DNA of 64,000 nucleotides from Streptomyces xanthophaeus (GTDB lineage: Bacteria; Actinomycetota; Actinomycetes; Streptomycetales; Streptomycetaceae). The stretch spans positions 2,232,001-2,296,000 of the forward strand of contig NZ_CP076543.1 in the NCBI RefSeq assembly GCF_030440515.1, written 5' to 3'. The translations under genes and the position numbers were made by a program. A model generated the notes under the pieces. The model was not told where the DNA came from, made no database searches, and was given only the letters and a program-made list of their open reading frames with translations. Positions 6,633 through 15,692 of this stretch are shown here, piece by piece (the first letter of the stretch is position 1; every line of letters starts with the position of its first letter).

Positions 6633-8114
6633 CTAGTTCTGGGCCAGTTCGCGCACGGTGGCCATGTCGCTGAAGGGGAGCAGCTCCTCTCCGACGATCT
6701 GGTGGGGTTCGCTGCCCTTGCCGGCGATCAGGACCGTGTCGTCGGGGCCCGCCGCGGACAGGGCGAAGGCGATCGCCCGGCGGCGGTCGGCGTAGCGCCG
6801 GAAGGGTGTGCCGGTCGCCGTGAGGCCGGGCGAGACCTGGTCCAGGATGGCCTCGGGGTCCTCGTTGCGGGGGTTGTCCGAGGTCAGGACACAGAGGTCG
6901 GAATGGGTCCCGGCGATCTGGCCCATCTCGGCCCTCTTGGAGGTGTCGCGGTCCCCGCCGCAGCCGAAGACCGTGATCACCCGGCCGCGGGCGAAGCCCC
7001 GGATGGTGGTCAGGACCTTCTCCAGGGAGTCGGGCGAGTGGGCGTAGTCCACGATCACCGACGTGCCCAGCGGGGTCCGGAAGCGTTCCAGCCGGCCCGG
7101 GACCGGTGGCATCCGGTCGAGCGCGTCGACCAGGGGGCCCAGCTCGTGCCCCAGCACGTGGCAGGCCGCCACGGTGGCCAGCGCGTTGGCCACCGAGAAC
7201 CGGCCGGGGACGGGGATGGAGGCCGGGTAGGCGCGTCCGGCGTGGTGGAGGGTGAACCGCGTGCCCGAGGCACTCACCTCGAGGTCGGTGGCCCGGTAGT
7301 CGGCCGGGCGGTCCAGGGCGTACGTGGTCACCGCACCCGGCATCATCGACACGATGGACGCGCCCACCGGATCGTCGGCGTTGACCACCGCACGCCGGCA
7401 CAGGCCCTGGAAGAGCCGCAGCTTGGCGTCCCGGTAGTCCGCCATCGTCCCGTGGTCGTCCAGGTGGTCCTGCGTGAGGTTGGTGAAGACCCCGACGTCG
7501 ATGAACGTACGGTCCACCCGGTGCGTCAGCAGCGCCATCGAGGTGGCCTCCAGCACCACGCCGGCGGCCCCGCGGTCGCGCATGTACCCCAACAGGTACT
7601 GCAGATCGGGAGATTCCGGCGTGGTCAGCACCGAGGGCGGCATGGGGATCGGCTCGTCGCCGATCCTGCTGCCGGCGGTTCCGATCACCCCCACCCTGGT
7701 GCCCTCGGCGATCCGCAGGACGGACTCGACCATGTACGAGACGGAGGTCTTCCCGTTGGTGCCGGTGATCGCCACCATGTCCATCTGCCTGCCGGGCTCG
7801 CCGAAGTAGCGCGAGGTCACCACCGCGGCGGCCGTCCGCGTGTCGGGTACCCGGACGGCACAGGTGCCCGGGGGCCATACCGCGGCCGGCAGGGCGGGCT
7901 CACTGCCGTCGACGAGTACCGCGGCGGCGCCCCGGGCCAGGGCGGGCGAGACGGAGGCGGGGCCGCCCTCCCGGTGTCCGGGTACGGCGATGAAGAGCGA
8001 GCCCGGCATCACCCGGTCGGCGTCGAAAGTGGTTCCCGCGGTGATCAGCGTCGTGTCCGGATCACCCTGGAGGACGTGGTGCTCCTGCCCGGCCAGCAAT
8101 TCGCTCAGCTTCAC
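6633..8114 (-). CDS. divergent MurE-type Mur ligase
   Basis: A 493-residue ATP-dependent ligase from a GTG at 8114 (GAAGG ribosome site about 9 nt upstream). All three Mur domains are present: N-terminal UDP-binding region (1-100), central ATPase with GTNGKTS (around 120), TTPES, LTQDHLDDHG and a DAKLRLF carbamyl-lysine region, and C-terminal VDYAHSPDS, GCGGDRDTSKR and DNPRNEDP. DNPR is the diaminopimelate-binding signature of MurE. Several usually fixed residues differ: EVSSH is EATSM, GKGHE is GKGSE and KRP is KRA. It is outside a division/cell-wall cluster. That suggests a second, specialised MurE-like ligase, but a slow housekeeping variant cannot be excluded. Confidence 0.85.
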   Translation of the reverse strand: MKLSELLAGQEHHVLQGDPDTTLITAGTTFDADRVMPGSLFIAVPGHREGGPASVSPALARGAAAVLVDGSEPALPAAVWPPGTCAVRVPDTRTAAAVVTSRYFGEPGRQMDMVAITGTNGKTSVSYMVESVLRIAEGTRVGVIGTAGSRIGDEPIPMPPSVLTTPESPDLQYLLGYMRDRGAAGVVLEATSMALLTHRVDRTFIDVGVFTNLTQDHLDDHGTMADYRDAKLRLFQGLCRRAVVNADDPVGASIVSMMPGAVTTYALDRPADYRATDLEVSASGTRFTLHHAGRAYPASIPVPGRFSVANALATVAACHVLGHELGPLVDALDRMPPVPGRLERFRTPLGTSVIVDYAHSPDSLEKVLTTIRGFARGRVITVFGCGGDRDTSKRAEMGQIAGTHSDLCVLTSDNPRNEDPEAILDQVSPGLTATGTPFRRYADRRRAIAFALSAAGPDDTVLIAGKGSEPHQIVGEELLPFSDMATVRELAQN

Positions 8115-8557
8115 AATGATCCCTTCGAGGGGGCTCGGGCCCGGGCGTGCGGCCGTAGCCAGGCGGCAGCGCCGGCGGCATGCCGGGAAGCTGCTGTGGT
8201 GATGTGGAGCGGAGGAGACGGAGGCGCGGAGCGCTAGCCGTGGCCGTGCAGGGCCGTACGGCGCGTCTTGGGCGCTGCGGCAAGGGCCTCGCCGGCCGGG
8301 TCGGCGGCGTTCGCGACCCCGGCGGCCGGGCGCATCCCGAAGGCGGCCTGCTGCAGGCACTGCCTCGAGGAACGTGTGCGACCCATGGGCCGAGTGTACG
8401 GCCCGCCCGACGGCCCGACGGCCGGGTCGCATGAGGGCCGGTCGTCGCAGTGGGGTACGCCGATCCGGTCAGGGCGCACAGCCGTCCCCGTCCGCTCGGC
8501 CGCACCCGGTTTCCGCCCCGCGGACCGATGTCATGCCGCGGGAGACCCGGCACCGGC
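8115..8557. other. 443-bp stretch with at most one tiny gene
   Basis: Upstream of the MurE-type gene. Apart from the candidate 50-codon ORF at 8234-8386, the open frames here are Arg/Pro-rich and look like chance. No clear hairpin, tRNA or repeat was seen. The MurE promoter should lie in the first 100 bp or so. Confidence 0.5.
8234..8386 (-). CDS. possible 50-residue small protein
   Basis: An ATG at 8386 begins MGRTRSSRQCLQQAAFGM, followed by an Ala-rich stretch and the end TALHGHG. Roughly 88 percent of codons end in G or C, consistent with coding. No ribosome site is visible, but TACACT lies about 7 nt before the ATG, which would fit a leaderless transcript. It is not recognised and may be chance. 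Confidence 0.33.
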   Translation of the reverse strand: MGRTRSSRQCLQQAAFGMRPAAGVANAADPAGEALAAAPKTRRTALHGHG

Positions 8558-8806
8558 TCAGGGCACCGCGAACCAGCAGACATCACCGGAGCCGCGCGAT
8601 CGGGAATGCGGCTCGGCCTCCGCGGCGAGCCGGGTCAAGGCCTCGGCCGTGTCCGCCTTCCACGGCAGGAACGGCTCGCTGGTCGACTCCGTCGGATCGC
8701 CCGCTCGCGCTCCGGCGTCGTAGAGATCGCCGACGATCCGCAGGAGCAGCGGCGATACGCTTCCTGGTTCACCCTGGCTGTGATCGCTCCACCGGATCTG
8801 CTGCAC
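8558..8806 (-). CDS. hypothetical 82-residue protein
   Basis: A GTG at 8806 opens an 82-codon frame whose product looks protein-like (SVSPLLLRIVGDLYDAG, then FLPWKADTAEALTRLAAEAE, ending CWFAVP). About 80 percent of third positions are G or C. The ribosome site is weak. No domain is recognised. It lies just downstream of thymidine kinase on the same strand and could be the last gene of that operon. Confidence 0.4.
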   Translation of the reverse strand: MQQIRWSDHSQGEPGSVSPLLLRIVGDLYDAGARAGDPTESTSEPFLPWKADTAEALTRLAAEAEPHSRSRGSGDVCWFAVP

Positions 8807-8855
8807 GGGCGGCTGCCGGCCCTCGGCACAGGAGGGGCGGCCACGGACCCGCCCG

Positions 8856-9506
8856 TCAGGCGTGGTTGACCGGAAGGACGTCCGGGGAGAGGGCTCCGGC
8901 CTGGGCCGCGGCCGAGGTCATGCGGCGGCGGTGGTGCCGGCGGCAGAGGACCTCGTAACCGATCTCCTCCGCCGGACGGTTCACGTCACCGACCACCACC
9001 TGGGCGCCCTCGACCACCATCTCCCCTCCCACCGTACGGGCGTTGTGCGTGGCGCGGGCCCCGCACCAGCACAGGGCCTCCACCTGGAGCTGCTCCAGGC
9101 GGTCGGCCAGCTCGATCAGCCTCTGCGAGCCCGGGAACAGCTTCGTCCGGAAGTCCGTCGTGATGCCGAAGGCGAAGACGTCCAGGCCGAGGTCGTCGAC
9201 GATGCGGGCGAGCTGGTCGATCTGCTCGGGCGCCAGGAACTGCGCCTCGTCCACGATCACGTAGTCGGCCTTGCCGCCCTTGGAGATCTGCGCGACCAGG
9301 TACGCGTACAGGTCCATGCCCTCCGGCGCCTCGACCGCCTCGGTCACCAGACCCAGCCGCGAGGACAGCTTGCCCTCGCCCGCCCGGTCGTCACGGGTGA
9401 AGATCACGCCCTGGAGTCCCCGCGCGTCACGGTTGTGCGCGATCTGGAGCGCCAGAGTGCTCTTTCCGCAGTCCATCGTTCCGGAGAAGAACACCAGCTC
9501 GGGCAT
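8856..9506 (-). CDS. tdk: thymidine kinase (type II)
   Basis: A 216-residue salvage kinase that phosphorylates thymidine with ATP. Visible features: P-loop SGTMDCGKST near the N-terminus, Walker B-like VIVDEAQFL (around residues 83-91), the FGITTDFR segment, and a zinc site formed by CWCGARATHNAR (around 150) and CRRHHRRR near the C-terminus. Length and motifs are typical of the TK1-like bacterial family. It is followed 58 bp upstream in the operon direction by the phosphodiesterase-like gene and is probably co-transcribed with it. Confidence 0.95.
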   Translation of the reverse strand: MPELVFFSGTMDCGKSTLALQIAHNRDARGLQGVIFTRDDRAGEGKLSSRLGLVTEAVEAPEGMDLYAYLVAQISKGGKADYVIVDEAQFLAPEQIDQLARIVDDLGLDVFAFGITTDFRTKLFPGSQRLIELADRLEQLQVEALCWCGARATHNARTVGGEMVVEGAQVVVGDVNRPAEEIGYEVLCRRHHRRRMTSAAAQAGALSPDVLPVNHA

Positions 9507-9564
9507 GGGAAGTACGAGACCTTTCGGGTCGTGGGCGGTGGGTCGGGCGCGGGTCCGACGAGGG

Positions 9565-10767
9565 TCAGGAGCGGATTTCGAGCAGCGGGACGAGCTGCTC
9601 CGCCGCGGTCATGGAGCCGTGCATACCGGCCAGGGCGGATTCGTTCGGCTCGTTGCGCGAGGCAGTGATCGCGACATCGGCCTGGGCCGCCGCCACCACG
9701 TCGCCGATGCGCCCGAGCACGCGCTCGTCGCACTCCCCCGGCCTGCCGAACCAGCCCAGTTCCAGGGCCTCTTCGCGGCTCGCGACCCAGAACCGGTCAC
9801 CGAGCACCTCGCGCCACACGGTCAGGACGTCGGCCTCGGCGCCCGGCACCGCGTACACGTGCCGGGCCCGGCCCTCGCCGCCCAGCAGGGCGACGCCGGC
9901 GCCGAGCTCCCAGTCCTCGTCGAAGTCGATCCGGGAGTCCTCGTCGAAGGGGACGTCGACCATGCCGTGGTCCGCGGTCACGTACAGGGCGGTGCGCGGC
10001 GGCAGCTGCTCGGCGAGCCGCTGGACGAGCCGGTCCACGTACATCAGCTGGCCGCGCCACGCGTCGGAGTCCACGCCGTGCCGGTGGCCGGCTCCGTCGA
10101 GCTCGCTGTAGTACGTGTAGACGAGGGAGCGGTCACCGGCGGCGAGACGCTCGGCCGCCAGGTCCATGCGCTCCTCGCCGGTCATCCGGCCGAGGAAGGT
10201 GCCGCCGCTCAGCGCGATCTTGGTGAGCGGGGTGGTCTGGAAGGCGGGCGAGGACACCTGGGCGGTGGCCACCCCGGCCTTGTCGGCCTGCTGGAAGACG
10301 GTCGGGTACGGCTGCCAGGGCTTCGGCGCGGTCCACGGGTACCAGCGGAGCTGGTTCATGAGTTCGCCGGTGGCGGGGTTGCGGACGGCGTAGCCGGGCA
10401 GGCCGTGGCGGGCCGGCGGCAGGCCGGTGCCCACGGAGGCGAGCGAGGTGGCGGTGGTCGCCGGGAAGCCCGCGGTGATCGGGCGGCCGGTGCCGCCGCG
10501 CGAGCTGCCGAGCAGGGAGGTGAGGTACGGGGCCTCGTCCGGGTGGGCCTTGATCTGCTCCCAGCCCATGCCGTCGACCAGGAACACGCAGTTCCGGTCG
10601 GCCGGGGCCAGCTCGGTGATGGCGGCGGTGAAACCGGGGACGCCCTGGCCTGCCACGAGCGTGGGCAGCAGGTCGGCGAGCGACCCGGCGCCGTACTCCG
10701 GGACGGGGGCGCCGGCCAGGTCCAGCAGCTCCGGCTCGGGCCACTCCTGTGCCGCGGAGTACGCCAT
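9565..10767 (-). CDS. alkaline phosphatase / nucleotide pyrophosphatase superfamily protein
   Basis: A 400-residue cytosolic member of the type I phosphodiesterase superfamily. Metal and nucleophile motifs are visible: FLVDGMGW (around 62), GFPATTATSLAS (nucleophile Thr around 100), a DGAGHRHG segment with Asp/His ligands (around 228-235), TADHGMV (around 269), and a late MHGSM. The ATG overlaps the preceding gene's stop by 1 nt (TGATG), showing coupling to DUF5998. The substrate is unknown. Actinobacterial orthologues are usually found beside the same DUF5998 gene. Confidence 0.88.
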   Translation of the reverse strand: MAYSAAQEWPEPELLDLAGAPVPEYGAGSLADLLPTLVAGQGVPGFTAAITELAPADRNCVFLVDGMGWEQIKAHPDEAPYLTSLLGSSRGGTGRPITAGFPATTATSLASVGTGLPPARHGLPGYAVRNPATGELMNQLRWYPWTAPKPWQPYPTVFQQADKAGVATAQVSSPAFQTTPLTKIALSGGTFLGRMTGEERMDLAAERLAAGDRSLVYTYYSELDGAGHRHGVDSDAWRGQLMYVDRLVQRLAEQLPPRTALYVTADHGMVDVPFDEDSRIDFDEDWELGAGVALLGGEGRARHVYAVPGAEADVLTVWREVLGDRFWVASREEALELGWFGRPGECDERVLGRIGDVVAAAQADVAITASRNEPNESALAGMHGSMTAAEQLVPLLEIRS

Positions 10768-11375
10768 CAGCGGGCGGGGGTGGCGGAGGTCGCCGCTGTG
10801 GCTTCGGAGAGTGCCTGCGCGAAGACGAGGGTCTGGCGCACCGCCTCCGGTCCGTCGCCGGCCTCGCTGACCCGCAGGCTGAGGTCGTCGGCGGTGGAGT
10901 TGCCGGTGTAGCCGTGGTCGGAGTCGCAGTTCGGGTCGCCGCAGGCGGCCGGCTCCAGGTCGATCCGGGAGACCGCGCCCCAGCCGATGGTCAGGACGAC
11001 CTCGCGGGGCAGGGTGCCGGGGGTGTAGGACTCGGGGTTGGCTACGACACGGCTGAGCACCACGGAGGAGATGCTGGACAGCTTGACCGACTCGGTGGAG
11101 GTGGTCGCGTACGGGGACGGGGACCCGGCGTCGGCGGCCTGCTCGTCGGTGTGGCTGACGATGAAGCGGTTGCCGGTCAGGACCAGCACGGTGACGTGCC
11201 GGCGCACCTCGTTGGAGTCGAAGGTCGTCTCCTGGTGGACCAGGTACGACGAAATCGGCTCGCCGCCCACCGCGGCCTCCACGGCCTCGGCCACGAGGGC
11301 CGGGTAGTAGCCGCTGCGCTCGATCGCCGTGCGCAGCCCCTGGGTCGTCGTACCGGATTTCGCCATGAGGTCCAT
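10767..11375 (-). CDS. DUF5998 family protein
   Basis: A 202-residue conserved actinobacterial protein of unknown function. It starts MDLMAKSGTT (an alternative start is the second Met at residue 4). Features include VRRHVTVLVLTGNRFIVSHTDEQ and a CGDPNCDSDHG cluster near residue 150 whose two Cys, Asp and His could bind a metal. No membrane segment. It is first gene of the operon leading through the phosphodiesterase-like gene to thymidine kinase. Confidence 0.8.
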   Translation of the reverse strand: MDLMAKSGTTTQGLRTAIERSGYYPALVAEAVEAAVGGEPISSYLVHQETTFDSNEVRRHVTVLVLTGNRFIVSHTDEQAADAGSPSPYATTSTESVKLSSISSVVLSRVVANPESYTPGTLPREVVLTIGWGAVSRIDLEPAACGDPNCDSDHGYTGNSTADDLSLRVSEAGDGPEAVRQTLVFAQALSEATAATSATPAR

Positions 11376-11416
11376 CCTAAGGCCCGTACGGGGCCCTCAG
11401 GCCGCGCCGTACCCGG

Positions 11417-14206
11417 TCAGTAACTGGGGAGGGTCCGCGGGCCGAGATCGCCGCGGGCCGGCGGGTGGGCGACGCGGACGGTGGCGCTGAGCACGGAGAC
11501 GCCTTCGGCGGCGACCACGACGGGTTCCAGTGAGACGCCGATCACCTCGGGGTGGTCGTCCACGAGGCGGGAGAGCCGCAGGAGCAGTTCCTCCAGCGCG
11601 GGGGTGTCCACGGGGTCGCTGCCGCGCCAGCCGAACAGGAGGGGCGCGGTCCGGATGGACCGGATCAGTCCGGCGGCGTCCCGGTCGGTCGCCGGGACGA
11701 GCCGGTGCGCGGTGTCGCCGAGCAGCTCGGAGGCGACGCCTGCGAGCCCGAAGGAGAGGACGGCGCCCGCCGCGGGGTCGATGACGGAGCGGACGACGGT
11801 GTCGACCCCGCGCGCCACCATGGCCTGCACCACGGGCTGGAGCTCGGCCGGCTTGCCCAGCGCGTCGGTGAGCTCCTCGTACGAGCGCCTCAGCTCCGCC
11901 TCGTTCGTGAGGTCGAGGCGTACGCCGCCCAGGTCCGCGCGGTGGCGCAGGTGCGGCGCGGTGGTCTTGAGCGCCACCGGGTAGCCCAGCACCCCGGCGG
12001 CGCGGACCGCCGCGTCGGCGCTCGGCGCGGGCAGGGTGGGCAGGACGCGGATCCCGTAGCCCGCGAGCAGCTCGCGGGCGTCCTGGTCGGTCAGGGTCAG
12101 CACGGCGCCGGGGTCGACGTCCGCCAGCAGCCCGGCCAGCCGGTCCGCGGTCCCGGCCTCGTCGATGTCCTCGTACTCGGGGACCCGCCCGTCGTCCTCG
12201 GCGGCGGCCCGGCGCCACTGCCCGTACCGGACGGCTTCGGCGACGGCCTTGACCGCGCGTTCGGCGGCGGGGTAGCTGGGGATGCTGTCGCCGGCGGCGG
12301 CCGGCGGCCCGGCCGGTCCCCGGTGCTCCGGGTCCGCCACGGGGCCCCAGCTCCGGGCCGGGGCGGAGTGCGGGACGCCGCGCACGGCGGACAGGGCCTC
12401 CACGAGCTCGCCGAGCTCGACGTGCACCACCGCGACCGGCTTGCCCGGGTACTCGGCCACGGCTTCGCGCAGGGCACCGGCCAGGTCGTCCGCGGGAGCG
12501 TCCTCGCTCACCCACGGGATGGCCGTGACCACCACCGCGTCGCAGTCCTCGGAGCGGAGCGCGTCGGTCAGGGCGGCGCGGAAGTCCGCCGGCGCGGCCG
12601 CCGTCGTCAGGTCCAGCGGCGGCAGCGGCCGCAGGCCCTGGGTGAGGCAGGCGTCGTAGGTGAGGATCCCGAGGGATTCGGAGTTGCCGAGGATCGCGAT
12701 CCGGGGCCCGGCGGGCAGCGGCTGCGCCGCCAGCAGGAGGCCGACGTCCACCAGCTCGGTGACCGTGTCGACACGGATGACGCCGGCCTGGCGCAGCAGG
12801 GCGGAGACGGTGGCCTCCGGCAGCCGGGTGTCGGGGACGACGTGCCCGGCCGGACTGTGCCGGCCGCCCTTGGCGACGACCACCGGCTTGACGGCCGCCG
12901 TCCGGCGGGCGAGCCGGGTGAACTTCCGCGGGTTGCCGAGGGTTTCGAGGTAGAGCAGGGCGACGTCGGTCGCCTCGTCGTCGTACCAGTACTGGAGGAT
13001 GTCGTTCCCGGACACGTCGGCGCGGTTGCCCGCGGAGACGAAGGAGGACAGGCCCTCGCCGCGCCGGAGCAGGGCCGAGAGCAGGGCGATCCCGATCGCC
13101 CCGGACTGCGTGAACAGGCCGATCCGGCCGCGGGTGGGGATCGGCGCGGGGGTCAGGGAGGCGTTGAGTTCCACCTCCGGCGCGGTGTTGATCACCCCGT
13201 AGGCGTTCGGCCCGATCAGCCGCATCCCGTACGAGCGCACCTGCCGCACCAGTTCGCGCTGGCGGGCGAGTCCGGCCGGGCCGCTCTCCCCGTATCCGGC
13301 GGACAGGACGACGAGCCCCTGCACCCCGTGCTCGCCGCAGGCGGCCACCGCGTCGGGGACCCGGCCGGCCGGGACCGCGATCACCGCGAGGTCGACCGGG
13401 GCGCCGATGGCCTCGATGGTGCGGTAGGCCCGCACGCCGTCGAGGAGATCGCGGGTGACGGCCTCGTTGACGGCGTAGAGGTGGCCGTGGAAGCCGCTGT
13501 CGCGCAGGTTGCGCAGTGCGGCCGCGCCCACGCCCGCACCGGAGCGGCTGACTCCGACGACGGCCACCGAGCCGGGGGCCAGCAGCCGCTGCACCGAGTG
13601 GGCCTCGGCACGCTGTTCGCGGGCGCGCTGTACGGCGAGGGACTCGGCGGTGGGTTCGAGGTCGAGGGTGAGGTGGACGGAGCCGTCCTCGAAGCTGCGC
13701 TTCTGCTGGTAGCCGGCGTCCGTGAAGACTTTGATCATCTTGGTGTTGGCGGGCAGCACCTCGGCGGCGAACCGCCGGATGCCGCGCTCCCGGGCCACCG
13801 CGCCGATGTGTTCGAGGAGGGTGGAGGCGACCCCGCGGCCCTGGTGGGCGTCCTGGACGAGGAAGGCGACCTCGGCCTCGTCGGCGGGTCCGGAGGCGGG
13901 CCGGCCGTCGGAGCCGATGCGGTCGTAGCGGACCGTGCCGATGAACTCTCCGCCGATGGTCGCGGCGAGCCCGACCCGGTCCACGTAGTCGTGGTGCGTG
14001 AAGCGGCGCACGTCGCGGTCGGAGAGCCGGGGGTAGGGGGCGAAGAACCGGTAGTACTTCGACTCGTCCGAGACCTGCTCGTAGAAGCTGACGAGCCGGC
14101 CCGCGTCCTCGGTGGTGATCGGCCTGATCCGGGCGGTGCCGCCGTCGCGCAGGACGACATCGGCTTCCCAGTGGGCCGGGTAGGAGGGGTCCGACTCGAT
14201 GGTCAT
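11417..14206 (-). CDS. GNAT acetyltransferase / NDP-forming acyl-CoA ligase fusion
   Basis: A 929-residue multidomain protein. An N-terminal GNAT domain (about 1-170) has the acetyl-CoA loop motif GRGVASTLLEHIG. Next come a CoA-binding Rossmann domain (around 210-330: VAVVGVSRSGAGVG...), succinyl-CoA-synthetase-like segments (IGPNAYGVINT; FTQSGAIGIALLS) and a C-terminal ATP-grasp domain (about 690-929). This is the layout of Pat-type protein lysine acetyltransferases, where the ligase part is usually regulatory rather than catalytic; in actinobacteria the GNAT part can be N-terminal. It probably acetylates acyl-CoA synthetases or other metabolic enzymes. It stands alone. Confidence 0.88.
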   Translation of the reverse strand: MTIESDPSYPAHWEADVVLRDGGTARIRPITTEDAGRLVSFYEQVSDESKYYRFFAPYPRLSDRDVRRFTHHDYVDRVGLAATIGGEFIGTVRYDRIGSDGRPASGPADEAEVAFLVQDAHQGRGVASTLLEHIGAVARERGIRRFAAEVLPANTKMIKVFTDAGYQQKRSFEDGSVHLTLDLEPTAESLAVQRAREQRAEAHSVQRLLAPGSVAVVGVSRSGAGVGAAALRNLRDSGFHGHLYAVNEAVTRDLLDGVRAYRTIEAIGAPVDLAVIAVPAGRVPDAVAACGEHGVQGLVVLSAGYGESGPAGLARQRELVRQVRSYGMRLIGPNAYGVINTAPEVELNASLTPAPIPTRGRIGLFTQSGAIGIALLSALLRRGEGLSSFVSAGNRADVSGNDILQYWYDDEATDVALLYLETLGNPRKFTRLARRTAAVKPVVVAKGGRHSPAGHVVPDTRLPEATVSALLRQAGVIRVDTVTELVDVGLLLAAQPLPAGPRIAILGNSESLGILTYDACLTQGLRPLPPLDLTTAAAPADFRAALTDALRSEDCDAVVVTAIPWVSEDAPADDLAGALREAVAEYPGKPVAVVHVELGELVEALSAVRGVPHSAPARSWGPVADPEHRGPAGPPAAAGDSIPSYPAAERAVKAVAEAVRYGQWRRAAAEDDGRVPEYEDIDEAGTADRLAGLLADVDPGAVLTLTDQDARELLAGYGIRVLPTLPAPSADAAVRAAGVLGYPVALKTTAPHLRHRADLGGVRLDLTNEAELRRSYEELTDALGKPAELQPVVQAMVARGVDTVVRSVIDPAAGAVLSFGLAGVASELLGDTAHRLVPATDRDAAGLIRSIRTAPLLFGWRGSDPVDTPALEELLLRLSRLVDDHPEVIGVSLEPVVVAAEGVSVLSATVRVAHPPARGDLGPRTLPSY

Positions 14207-14389
14207 GGGCCTACCTTACGGCCGGATCAGGCCGTGGAGCGCTCGCGCGGCGCCGAGGCAGTACGGGGCAAATCAGTGCAAGCTGGGGAAGGTCGAACGG
14301 CGGAAAATTCAGGCCGGAGGAAGGTCCGAGCATTCCGGACGTCGTGAGAGACTGGTCTAGACAACCGTAAGAACCTGAAGGGCATCACC

Positions 14390-14671
14390 ATGGCAGAGCG
14401 CCGCGTCAACGTCGGTTGGGCCGAGGGCCTGCACGCTCGTCCCGCCTCGATCTTCGTCCGTGCGACGACCGCTTCCGGCGTCCCGGTGACCATCGCGAAG
14501 TCCGGCGGCGACCCCGTCAACGCCGCCTCCATGCTGGCGGTCCTGGGCCTGGGCGCCCAGGGCGGCGAGGAGATCGTCCTCGCCTCCGAGGCCGAGGGCG
14601 CGGACGCCGCGCTCGACCGCCTCGCGAAGCTGGTCGCCGAGGGTCTCGAGGAGCTCCCCGAGACCGTCTGA
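14390..14671 (+). CDS. ptsH: HPr phosphocarrier protein
   Basis: A 93-residue HPr, the small phosphate carrier between enzyme I and the sugar-specific IIA domains of the phosphotransferase system. Phospho-accepting His15 lies in GLHARPAS, and Ser47 occupies the classical regulatory serine position (AASMLAV). Length is typical. It is monocistronic here, as in S. coelicolor (SCO5841, from memory), and ends in a strong terminator. Confidence 0.96.
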   Translation: MAERRVNVGWAEGLHARPASIFVRATTASGVPVTIAKSGGDPVNAASMLAVLGLGAQGGEEIVLASEAEGADAALDRLAKLVAEGLEELPETV

Positions 14672-14976
14672 CCCTTCGGGTTCGACTTCACGCGCGAAGC
14701 CGCGGCCCCCGATCCGGGGGCCGCGGCTTCGTCGTTCACGTACGGGGCCCCGCCGCGCGGCGGGCCCGCCCGGGGCGGTCGCGCCACGAAGCCCGCGGCT
14801 CCCGCGGGTGGCGGCCGAGGAGAATTCCCGCCCGGCAGAGAAAAGGGCCCGCCGGAATCCGGCGGACGCAGAATTCAGCTCCGCGGTAATTCCGCACGCG
14901 GAATCGACCCGACAAGGAAAGAGCCGGCCACCGGACAGCGAATTCACGCGGTCCCGCCCTTTGTATACGGCTCCTG
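14672..14976. other. non-coding stretch between ptsH and a GntR gene
   Basis: About 305 bp. It contains the ptsH terminator in its first 60 bp. The rest is a less GC-rich stretch with repeated GAATTC/AATTC motifs (around 14820, 14871 and 14940) but no clear gene, hairpin or palindrome. It is the 3' side of the convergent GntR gene. Confidence 0.5.
14695..14731 (+). terminator. ptsH terminator
   Basis: A perfect 16-bp stem (left arm 14695-14710, right arm 14716-14731) with a 5-nt loop GATCC, 24 nt after the ptsH stop. No long T-run follows. Confidence 0.85.
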
Positions 14977-15654
14977 TTAATGCCGGCCGCTCGACATGTT
15001 TACGGCAGGTTGCGAAGTGCTCACCGCCGGACGGAGCCGCCGCCGGTGCGCCCCCGCCGCCCGGTCGGCGTGGACCGCGGTCAGCGCCCGCGCCCGTTCG
15101 GCGTCGCCGCGCGCCACCGCGTCCACGATCGCCCCGTGCTCCGCCCAGGACTCCACGGGCCGGGCCGGCGCCTCCACCACGTACATCCACGCGATCTTGT
15201 GCCGCATCTGCGTGAGCAGCGCGATCAGCCCGGGGCTGCCGGAGGACTGTGCGAGCGTCTCGTGGAACCAGCCGCCCAGGGACCGCAGGTCCTCGCCCTG
15301 GCCCCGCCTGGCCCGCTCCTGCCCCAGTCTGACCAGCCCGCGCAGCACCTTGAGGTGCGCGTCGGTGCGGCGCCGGGCGGCTCTGGCGGCAGCCAGCGGC
15401 TCCAGGAGCATCCGCAGCTCCAGCAGGTCCGCGGCCTCCTGCTCGGTCGGCTCGGCCACGCAGGCGCCCGCGTGGCGCCGCGTGGTCACGAACCCCTCGG
15501 ACTCCAGGGTCCGCAGGGCCTCGCGCACCGGGACGCGCGAGACCCCGTACCGGCGGGCCAGCACCTCCTCGGTCAGCCGGCCGCCCGGCTCGAACACCCC
15601 GGAGACGATGTCGTCGCGGATTGCTGTGCATACCGCGTGCGCAGGAATACGCAA
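14977..15654 (-). CDS. GntR/FadR-family transcriptional regulator
   Basis: A 225-residue regulator. The N-terminal winged helix (about 1-70) contains ARRYGVSRVPVREALRTLESEGFV, the FadR-type recognition helix. The C-terminal FCD effector domain (about 75-205) has His/Asp/Glu positions such as WFHETL and EHGAIVDA typical of a metal- or carboxylate-binding pocket. It probably binds the palindrome 40-55 bp upstream of its start. The ligand is unknown. An orthologue lies next to ptsH in S. coelicolor (from memory). Confidence 0.9.
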   Translation of the reverse strand: MRIPAHAVCTAIRDDIVSGVFEPGGRLTEEVLARRYGVSRVPVREALRTLESEGFVTTRRHAGACVAEPTEQEAADLLELRMLLEPLAAARAARRRTDAHLKVLRGLVRLGQERARRGQGEDLRSLGGWFHETLAQSSGSPGLIALLTQMRHKIAWMYVVEAPARPVESWAEHGAIVDAVARGDAERARALTAVHADRAAGAHRRRLRPAVSTSQPAVNMSSGRH

Positions 15655-15692
15655 GACCGAACCTCCGCCTATTTCCGACTGCCAGCCTCATT

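Noticed and set aside
9271..10911. Plus-strand 546-codon frame opposite the phosphodiesterase and thymidine kinase genes
   Set aside because: Shadow of conserved enzymes on the minus strand; no recognisable domain.
14820..14945. Clustered GAATTC/AATTC motifs as an attachment site or IS remnant
   Set aside because: No direct repeats bounding the region, no integrase or transposase nearby, and motifs are short enough to be chance in an AT-richer pocket.
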